Shown here: piece by piece, positions 56,563 through 64,000 of the stretch
How the letters are laid out: each line of letters starts with the position of its first letter
How positions within the stretch are numbered: position 1 is the stretch's first letter
Source of the DNA: Chlamydomonas sphaeroides
Lineage: Eukaryota; Chlorophyta; Chlorophyceae; Chlamydomonadales; Chlamydomonadaceae
Length of the DNA stretch: 64,000 bases
Assembly: GCA_001662425.1 (NCBI GenBank)
Contig: BDDC01000008.1
Span: forward strand, 170,755-234,754
Direction: 5' to 3'
Position numbers and translations under genes: made by a program
Notes under the pieces: generated by a model
What the model was told of the DNA's origin: nothing
What the model saw: the letters and a program-made list of their open reading frames with translations, nothing else
The model's database searches: none

Positions 56563-58418
56563 TCCAAGCCGGCCGCGGCGGCGGCGGCAGCGGCTGCTCC
56601 GGCGGCGGAGGTGGCGCCTGAGGCGGCGGAGAAGGCGGCCAAGATTGCGCAGAACGAGGCGCTGCTCAACAAGATTATCCAGCAGCAGAACACGACCATG
56701 GCCGCCACGGAGAAGGCGCAGGTGCGCAACCTGAGCGACCGGCGGGCAGAGGGGCGAACGACACGGCTCGACGCGGCGGCCCCAACACCGAGCCCGCTCA
56801 CGCGTCTTGCCTTGCAAGCCCACGAGTTGCCTGTTCCCGACGCCATGAACACGCACCCAACCGCGCAGATCATGGACGACCTTGGCATCATGGCGGGCCC
56901 CGCGGCCTCGGAGAAGAAGCGCGCGCCGCCGCGCAGGGCCGTTACCTGGGTCAACGAGGTCCGGTGAGCGTCAGGGCTCAGGGCCACCCCACGGGGTTCT
57001 GGAGACCGGGAGTGGCCACGCCATCACGGGCTGCAGCGGAGCAGCGGCGAGGCCGCCGGCGGTTACCACGGACCCGCGCCTCCACTGCCCTTCGCTGTGC
57101 TCAGCCGCTCCTGGCCGCCTGCCCTGCACCCTGCGCGCCTCTCCCCTTCCCAGGTACAACCTGACGGAGGCGGTGGGCTCTTGGGCCTACATGGCGCCTG
57201 AGGTGGTGCTGGGGCAGCCCTACAACGAGAAGGTGGACGTGTTCAGGTGAGGCTGGCGACGGCCGGGGTGGGGTTTGGGCGACGACGGCTGTGGGAGCGG
57301 CGCGGCGCCGGTCGGGCGGACCCGCTGCCGAAGGCGTCAGCCAGGCGGACGAGCTACACTGCTCAGTTGCCAGCGCTGCCTCGAGGGCGACCGCGCCGCG
57401 GCATCACGCCTGGCTTAGCCCCGCCGTGTCTTGCCTCCCTCACCTCTCCCTCCCCACCCTGTGTGCCAGCTTTGGCGTGATCCTGTTTGAGGTGCTCAAC
57501 CGCAAGCTGATGCTGGTGGACGAGATCAAGAACGACCCGCGCAAGGACGCGCAGGTGCGGCGCACGTGCTTGAAGCACAGCATGCGTAGGGGACCACCGG
57601 GCCGCCCGCGCGAACGACGCAGGGCGTGGTGGCGGTACCCAACACGAGTCACAGCGCCGGGCTGCACCGACCGGTTGGAGCCCGGGTCGATGCTGGCGAA
57701 TGAGGTTAAACATGACCTGGCCCAACCCCGCCACACGTTGGCTGCGGCCCAGCACGAGTCGTGTGCAGCCCAGCGTTGCGCTCCGCGCACTGATGTGCCT
57801 GACTGCGTGCCTGTCCTTGACCGTCCTCACAGGCGTACGCGGAGCGCGTGGCGCGTGGCTTCAGGCCCGAGATCCCGCGCCGCTGGCCCGACGAGCTGCG
57901 CGAGCTCATCTCCATGTGCTGGGCGCAGGTGGGCTCACCGCATGCCCCGCTGCTGCCGGGGTCTGCGCTGCGGAACCCTGGGGCTTGGTGGGCTAGTGGC
58001 TGGTGGCTGGGGTCGCTTCAGGCCGCGTGCGAGTGCAGGCTGGGGCCCGAGGTAGAGCCCGAGGCCGGCCGTGGATGCCCGCTTTGCAGCTCAGCCTCTT
58101 GCCAGTACCTCGTCCTCCTTGCGGCGCGGCGCGGCGCGGCCCGCTGGGCTAGGCTTCTGTGAGCAGCCTCCAGCCCCACCCGTGCCCACCGTGTCCGTGC
58201 CGCACCTTGCTGTGGCCCCGCGCCCCGCGCCGCCGCGGCTGGCCTTTTAGTTTCGAGTTGCTTTACCAGCTCGCCCCTCCCTCGGCCCCCGCCCTCAGGA
58301 CCCGCACCTGCGGCCCAACTTCACTGCCGTGGTGGACATGCTGGAGGACGTGGTCAACAGCGGCTGCGTCAACAAGCTGGACATCATGTACTGGAGCAGG
58401 CCCGGCGGCTTTGCGTAG
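52534..58418 (+). CDS. TKL-type protein kinase with about 290-residue activation-segment insertion (about 679 aa)
   Basis: Eleven exons join in phase: 52534-52937, 53415-53526, 54883-55107, 55289-55396, 55622-55840, 56239-56721, 56869-56963, 57154-57246, 57470-57554, 57833-57928, 58299-58418. After about 70 disordered residues the kinase domain begins: glycine loop IGEGAFSRVYEG, VAVKIL lysine, helix-C glutamate in FIKEAKIMTKICH, catalytic loop IIHRDLKLENIML, and LVDFGLHK. The next four exons are VIDDRIKKVVKRVMSEANMG, acidic GEEEDELEAALAQQRRE, Ser/Gly/Ala-rich blocks, a basic MQKLMAKMKEIKLRV segment and a poly-Ala helix. The domain then resumes with GSWAYMAPEVVLGQPYNEKV, FGVILFEVL and MCWAQDPHLRPNFTAVVDML. 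The C-lobe ending is typical of TKL/Raf-like kinases. All catalytic residues are present, so activity is expected; the substrate is unknown. Confidence 0.92.
55908..55972 (+). repeat. (ATGGG)13 pentanucleotide repeat
   Basis: Thirteen perfect ATGGG units in the kinase intron between the exons ending at 55840 and starting at 56239. Regular GGG runs give the coding-strand RNA and DNA G-quadruplex potential. Confidence 0.95.
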
Positions 58419-61031
58419 GCCGCTGCCTGCAGCAGCGGGCGGCAGGCGGGGCGGGCGGGAGCCCGCGTGGCTGTGCATGAGGAGCCGCTGTGGCTGGGGC
58501 CGCGGCGCGTCGGGCCCGAGCGCAGCGGTGGCGTGCTCGCCGCTGCAGCGCCGTGTGCCGCGGTAGAGCAGGCCGGCTGGATCCGCCTGCGAGAGCGGGC
58601 AGGGCGCCTCGGCGAGGCGCCCACGTTGCGGCTGCGATGGAGCGGCTGCGGCTGCGAGGGACCGACCTCAAGCGCAGCCGGCCCGCGGGTGCCTCGTGAG
58701 CAGGCCGTTGTGGTCGGCGGGCGGGCCAGAAGCGGCGGGCGGCGGCTAGGCACCGTCGCGCCGTCCACGGAGTTGGCATTCGTGATTGGGCAGCCACGGG
58801 GCAGGCAGGCAGGCAGGGGGGGCCCTCGTGAGGGGTCCTGCGAGGTGGCCAGTCGCCGCGGGCGTAGGGGCCCGGTAACGTGCCAGCAGAAGCTGCGGGA
58901 GCTGCTGCCCGGCGGGAGCTGCGGGGGCACGGGATCAATACCAGTGGGGTATTGTGAACGGCTGCGGTGCTGCTAGGGCGGGGAAGGTATTGCCGGAAGG
59001 GACGCGGGCGGAGGCTTTGCTTGGAGCGGAGGCAGGAGCAGCGGAGCCGGCGCGGCAGGCCGCGCCGGCGACGGCGGGAGCGGCGGGAGGTGGGGCGAGG
59101 AGGCGGGCGAGCAGCCCTCACTCCCCCTGGAGCAAGGCGAGAGACGGACGCGCTGCGGCGGCTGCGGCACGAGCGGCCGCAGCAGTCCGCGGCGGCGGCA
59201 GCGCGAGGAGTGACTTGTGTGACGGGTTCGCCGCTTCTGATGAGGCCGCCGTGGCTGGATGGAGCAGCAGGAGGGCGCACCGCCGAAGGTGGCTGTGCGG
59301 CGCACCGCCCGGCTCCGCCGACGGCACAGAGCTGGCGTGACGCGAGTGTGGGGCGGCCGCGGAGGCGGATGCGACCGAGGGTGCGCGAGCGTCGGGGTCG
59401 GCTCACTGGTTTCTGGCTGGCACGGCATGGGCGATGAGGGAGGACCTGGCGGCCGCGGCGGGCTGCCTGACCCGAGCGGAGGGGCTGCCAGATGCGCCGG
59501 CAACGGCGACGGCGGCGCCACGCCCGCGAGTGGCTGTTGGACTGCGGAACAGGTGCGCCGCCTGCCGCAGCCGGGGCGCGACGGGGCGCGCGGGGGGCCT
59601 GGATGCCTCGCGCGGGGGGATGCTGGTTGCCTGGCGCGCGGTGCAGCGGCAGGCGCTGAGCGCGTCCCCTACGTACCCCAACTGCTGGCGCGCATTCCGC
59701 TGCTTGCGCTTTGAGCGGCGGCAGAGGTACAGGTATTACTATGAGCAAGAGACCGCCGCTGCTAACCGTGGCGTGGAGTGTTGTTGTGTTTCGTTTCGTG
59801 ATGCATCTGCGGCCGGCGGCCTAGCCGTAGGAGCATGCGAGCGCGCGACCCGGCGCCGGGGCAGCGCACCGCGGTGCCGCCAGAGGCCTGGCGCATGCTG
59901 CTGGTGCGCCGCGAGCGTTGCGGCATGCGCTTGCTGGCGCGTGAGCAGGGTGTCGCCAACCGGTCTCGGCGGCGGCGGTGGCCTCTCATGGCGTGCGCTT
60001 GGCTGGCGCCTTGCGGGATATATGCGGGCCCGAGGGGTGAGGGTTCGTGTCTGTGAAGGGCATGACACGACCTGCGGCAGTGGCAGGTGGCGAATCGAGA
60101 ACTCAAACCCCCTCAAGTACGCGATGCTCTTGGCGGCGATGGCGCGGCATGGCGACATGCGAGGCCGGGCGCTGGGAACGGCGAGGGGCTAGGGTCGGTG
60201 CGGGAGGACCGGATGCGTGGCCAGGTACTTCGGCAGCGCAGCGACTGCCTGCTGGCCTGTGTGCGGGGCGCGCGTAGCGCCCGGATAGCGGTGTGTGCGG
60301 TGGCTGGCCACTTCTTGGCGTGATTTGGCGCGTCCGCAACACAAATAAAATGCCGAAGAGAGGCGGCGAGGGACCAAGCGCCGGCGCGTTGGCTGTGTGA
60401 GATGTGTTTGGATGACGGGTTGGGAATGACGATGACGAAGGCGGCGAGGTGTGCTGAGCGGCTGGGCCCGCTTGGGGTGGGGGCGGGTATGTGGCCAGCG
60501 CGCGGACGCAGCGATGCTTTTTGGCGCGATCATCTGGACTTATTGCGTGCGCGGAGCACCCTAGGTAATACTCATGTAGCGATTGCTGCTGCTGCTGCTG
60601 CTCGCTGCCCTGCTGCTCGCTGCCCAGCCCCTGGCCGTGCTGGGCGAAGCCGCGCGTCACCAGCCGAGGCCGTTATGGCGTTGCAAGACCCGCATTACGC
60701 GGCCGCATGCAGCGACGACGACGGGCTGTGGCCAGCGCTGCTAGCCTCGCCGTCAAGCACACGCGTACACAGCAGCACGCGCCCTCGCACTGAGCACTCT
60801 TAGCGCAAGTCCTGCAAGCCCGCGACGAGCGCCCGCCCGTCCCTGCTGCAACCTCCTCCACTCCCTGCGCTCCAGCGCCTGCCGCAACTGCAGCCTGCCT
60901 CGACGCGGCGCCGCCCCCCGTGGGCACACCGCGCGCGGCAGCGCAGTCCCCTGCCGCCGCACGCCTGACCCACGGGCCACAGAAACGCTGCCGCCTCCAC
61001 GGCGCTCAGCCTCGCGCGCCCCGCGCCTGCT
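58419..61031. other. Gene-free stretch of 2.6 kb: kinase 3' flank and ABCG 5' flank
   Basis: Very GC-rich to about 59700. Several long open frames on both strands (for example 59434-60192 plus) lack domains, splice logic or sensible composition. A (CTG)n tract lies at about 60583-60603. Kinase 3' UTR and ABCG promoter presumably lie here; a small unrecognised or non-coding gene cannot be excluded. Confidence 0.45.
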
Positions 61032-64000
61032 ATGGCCGCTCCCATTCCCATCTCGCCCGAGCCCAGCGCCTTCGGCGCGCACGCGCAGCAGCCCTGCCCC
61101 CACGGCCACCCCTCGCCGCAGCCCCATGCCCCCGGCCGCGTCTCGCCGGCGCAGCTGTCGCCGGCTGCCTCGGGCGCCTGCCCCGACGATGAGAGCTACC
61201 GCGAGGAGCGCGCCCGGCGCCGCACGCAGGCGACCGCGGCCCGCATGGCCTCGGGCGAGGCGTTTGTGGCCATGAGCAGCGCCGCGCCCGTGGTTAGCAT
61301 GGAGGTGGCCGATCCAGGTGAGCAGCGGTTGGGCGGGCAGAGGGAGGGAAAGTGCGGCGTTGATGGACGCGGCCAGGGGCAGCAGCTCATGCACGCACGG
61401 CGCCTCACGCAACCCTCCGGGCTCATTCCCCGCCTCCACCCCCCGCAGCCCTGGCGCACAGCAACCCCGAGGCCCGCCGCGTCGGAGTGCGGCCGCTCAG
61501 CTTCGAGGAGCGCGCCGCCGGCGTCGTCGAGGACGATGTCAGCGGCGGCGCCGCCGCCCACGTCAGCGGCGGCGGCGCCGCCGCCGACGGCCGCAACAGC
61601 GGCAACGGCTGGGGCACGGCCCTCCGCCAGCGCCTCTCCCACATCGCCAGCGGTAGCCACGCGCTCGGCGTTGAGAGCCGCCGCCGCTCGGGCGCCGCCT
61701 CCGCCGCCTCCGTTGGCGGCGACGCCGGCGACGCCGAGGCGCCGGCGCTGCCAACGCCGGAGACGGCGTACGGCGACCTGCTTGCGCCGCTGGAGCCGTC
61801 GCAACAGGTCGTGCTCCGCTTCGACGGCATCTCCTCCTACGTACCCGCGCAGCTGCAGCCTCCGTCGCCGCTGCAGCGCGCGCAGCAGGCCAAGGCATGG
61901 CTGTCGGACGTGCGCCGCAAGGCCGCCGCCAAGCGGGCCGGCGGCGGCAGCGGCAGCGGCACCGCCACCGGCGGCGCCTCCAGCGCCGGCAGCGTCGTGC
62001 CGCGTCGGCAGATCCTGTACAACGTGTCCGGCCGGGTGCTGCCAGGTGTGCCACGATATCGTGACCTAGTGGGGGTGAGGGTGTGGCTGTGTCGGTTGTG
62101 CCTCAGGGCTGTGGCTGGGCTGGTTGTGGGCCCGGGCCGTGTGGCTGGGCTCTGGTGTTGGATTCCGAGACCCGGGTTGTGGCCTGCGCTCTAGGCACGT
62201 CGCCTCCCTCCCGGACCCCGAGTACTCCCGTCGCCCCGTGCTGCCAGCCTGGCACCGTTGCCCCTCGGCGCTTCGCGGCCCGAGCCTCCCTCCCGCCCCG
62301 CCCGTGCGTCGTCGCAGGCCGCCCAGCCACAGCCCGCCCAGCCCCACCACTTCCGCCCGCATTCCCCTCGACCCTCCAACGTCCCCACGCAGGCCAGGTG
62401 CTGGCGCTCATGGGCCCTTCTGGCAGCGGCAAGACCTCGCTGCTGTCGGTGCTTGGCGGCAGGGCTCCCAGCATGGTGACGGTGCGGGGCGCAGTCACGG
62501 TGGACGGCCGGCCGCTGAGCAAGGCGCTGCGGCGCAAGATCGGGTTCGTGCTGCAGGTGGGCAGTGCCGGAGGCGGGGAGGACAGGAGGAGCCGTGGCAG
62601 CGCCGCAGGTGGGGGTGGGGCGGACCTTGAGCTGCAGGGTCGCTGGGTTGGCGGTTGTCTCGGGTACCTTTCACTGTCTTCCACGCTGGTTCTACAGTAA
62701 AAAGGGTCGCTGGGTCGCAGCCCCAACCAGCTCCGTGCGGCGCACGGCTGTGCCATTAGCCCCTCACTCACGCTCCCTGCCGTACACAATACCATACCGT
62801 ATCGTACCGTACCTCAGGACGACGTGCTGTACGAGACGCTCACCGTGAACGAGACGCTGCTGTACGCGGCGCTGCTGCGGCTGCCTGCGGCCATGCCGGG
62901 CGAGGAGAAGCGGCGGCGCGTGGACGCTGTCATGGCCGGGCTGGGGCTCACGCGGAGCAGGGACACGATCATCGGCGGCTTCTTCCGGCGCGGCATCTCG
63001 GGTACGACGGCCGCGTGCGCTGAAGGAGCCCGTGTGGCTGGGTCCCTCGCTATTGCGCATGGTTCCAACGCGGCGGCGCCGCACGCAGCTTGGCCCTCGC
63101 ACCGCCCCCACACGGCGCCACGCCAGCCCACCCACCCATCGACTCCCGTGCTGCCCCCTTGCCTCCACAGGCGGTGAGCGCAAGCGCGTGTCCGTGGGTC
63201 ACGAGCTGCTGATCGACCCCGCCGTGCTCATGCTGGACGAGCCCACCAGCGGCCTCGACTCCACTACCGCGCTACACCTGGTGACACTGCTGCGGCAGGT
63301 GGGGTGCAGGCGGCAGGGCAGGGCAGGCGGCTGCAGGGGATTCGGGGGTTAGTGCGACGTGCGTGTCCGCAGCCCGGCAGTGTGCGTTGGGGGGCGCGGC
63401 TGCAGGCGCGGCACAATCCCTGGAGCACGCTGAGCACCATGGCCTTGCACTCCGTGCTCACTCGTCCTCTCCTTTCGCCCCACTGCCGGCCCCTGCACGC
63501 AGCTGGCGGCGGGCGGGCGCGCCATCATCACCACCATCCACCAGCCCTCCTCCCGCCTGTACCGCCAGCTGGACAGCGTCATGCTGCTGGCCGAGGGCCA
63601 CGTCATGTACTGCGGAGCCGCCGACCTGGTGCGGTACAGGGCGGGGTGTTGCTTGGAGGGCGTCCGTGAGGCGTGTGCACGAGGCGAAGGCGGTATCGCC
63701 CGTCTCCTTGCAACGTAGTTCGCCGCTCTGCTGACCACCCGCATCCGATTGCACCGGCCGGCCACTCACGCTGTTCCTACCTCCGCGTCCCTGATGCCAC
63801 CCGGGCGCCACGCCATAGGCCGCCGACTGGTTCGGCCACTTTGGCTTTGGCCTACCCTACGGAGTCAGCCTTGCGGACTTCATCCTTGACTGCGCCGCCG
63901 GAGAGGTGGTCGCCTCGGCGGCCGCAGCAGGCGCGCCCGGCGGCCGGCCGGCGGCCGGCGGCAAGCAGGCCGCGGCGGCTGGCGGCGGGCGGCCGGCCGC
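61032..64000 (+). CDS. ABCG-family (White-Brown complex type) half-transporter, 3' end off the window
   Basis: Exons 61032-61317, 61449-62045, 62393-62556, 62818-63001, 63171-63298, 63503-63628 and 63819 to the edge join in phase. About 300 Pro/Ala/Ser-rich residues precede the nucleotide-binding domain, longer than in most ABCG proteins. The domain is complete: Walker A MGPSGSGKTSLLSVLGGR, Q-loop region KIGFVLQDDVLYETLTVNET, ABC signature ISGGERKRVSVGHELL, Walker B VLMLDEPTSGLDS, and switch histidine ITTIHQPSSRLYRQLDSVML. NBD-first order, the ISGGERKRV signature and the following GxxxYxG-like and ADFILD segments are diagnostic of subfamily G. The membrane domain lies beyond the right edge, and the visible tail is Ala/Gly-rich. 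Such transporters export lipids or other hydrophobic compounds; the substrate is unknown. Confidence 0.95.

Noticed and set aside
55326..56987. 553-aa minus-strand open frame antisense to the kinase
   Set aside because: Its composition mirrors the GC-rich kinase exons, it has no domain, and the plus strand has in-phase exons with kinase motifs on both sides.
59434..60192. 252-aa open frame downstream of the kinase
   Set aside because: Cys/Arg/Ala-rich with no motif and no splice logic; more likely non-coding 3' flank.
1..64000. CRISPR arrays, bacterial operons, rRNA or tRNA genes
   Set aside because: None seen; repeats are short tandem arrays without spacer structure, and the genes are intron-rich eukaryotic units. 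A tRNA scan was not possible by eye, so a missed tRNA cannot be fully excluded.

Overview
The window is nuclear DNA of a GC-rich green alga, most likely a volvocine/chlamydomonadalean (Chlamydomonas-like) species. The genes are split into many small exons, with donors mostly of the gtgcgN or gtgagN type and acceptors of the cgcag type. Proteins carry Ala/Gly/Pro/Gln-rich low-complexity tracts, introns are full of short tandem repeats, and several products are plant/algal types (Rubisco-activase-like AAA+, a plastid-type phytoene-desaturase-like flavoprotein). There is no bacterial-type operon, CRISPR array or rRNA. I joined exons by hand using splice sites and codon phase. No transcript or database evidence was available.

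Layout, left to right: RPA1 (replication protein A large subunit, minus, runs off the left edge and contains a 339-base assembly gap); a 24-exon EF-hand/coiled-coil protein of about 1183 aa (plus, 2886-12224); a Rubisco-activase-like AAA+ protein (plus, 12818-17923); an F-box-like/ankyrin-type repeat protein (minus, 19171-21169); an FAD-dependent phytoene-desaturase-like protein with a probable transit peptide (plus, 22019-26576); a BTB/POZ protein (plus, 27120-29022); an RmlD/MAT2B-like NAD(P)-binding protein (plus, 29584-33024); a small basic unknown protein (minus, 34455-35405); a RING-CH zinc-finger protein (minus, 36444-38309); a small acidic/basic unknown protein (plus, 38630-40539); TXNDC9 (minus, 41723-42779); the nucleoporin NUP93 (plus, 43247-51786); a TKL-type protein kinase (plus, 52534-58418); and an ABCG half-transporter (plus, 61032 to the right edge).

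Neighbours do not form a pathway; each gene looks like an independent eukaryotic transcription unit. Several pairs are head to head and may share promoter regions: RPA1/EF-hand gene, ankyrin gene/flavoprotein, RING-CH gene/small acidic protein, TXNDC9/NUP93.

The most unusual features are: (1) the kinase carries about 290 extra residues, over four exons, between an intact DFG and an intact APE motif; (2) an activase paralogue with altered Walker B region and a long basic C-terminus; (3) an exon of NUP93 whose two splice-site ends have each been duplicated into the flanking introns; (4) a fold-back, MITE-like element with perfect 19-bp terminal inverted repeats inside an intron; and (5) a RING-CH gene whose second exon cannot be joined in frame by normal splicing.
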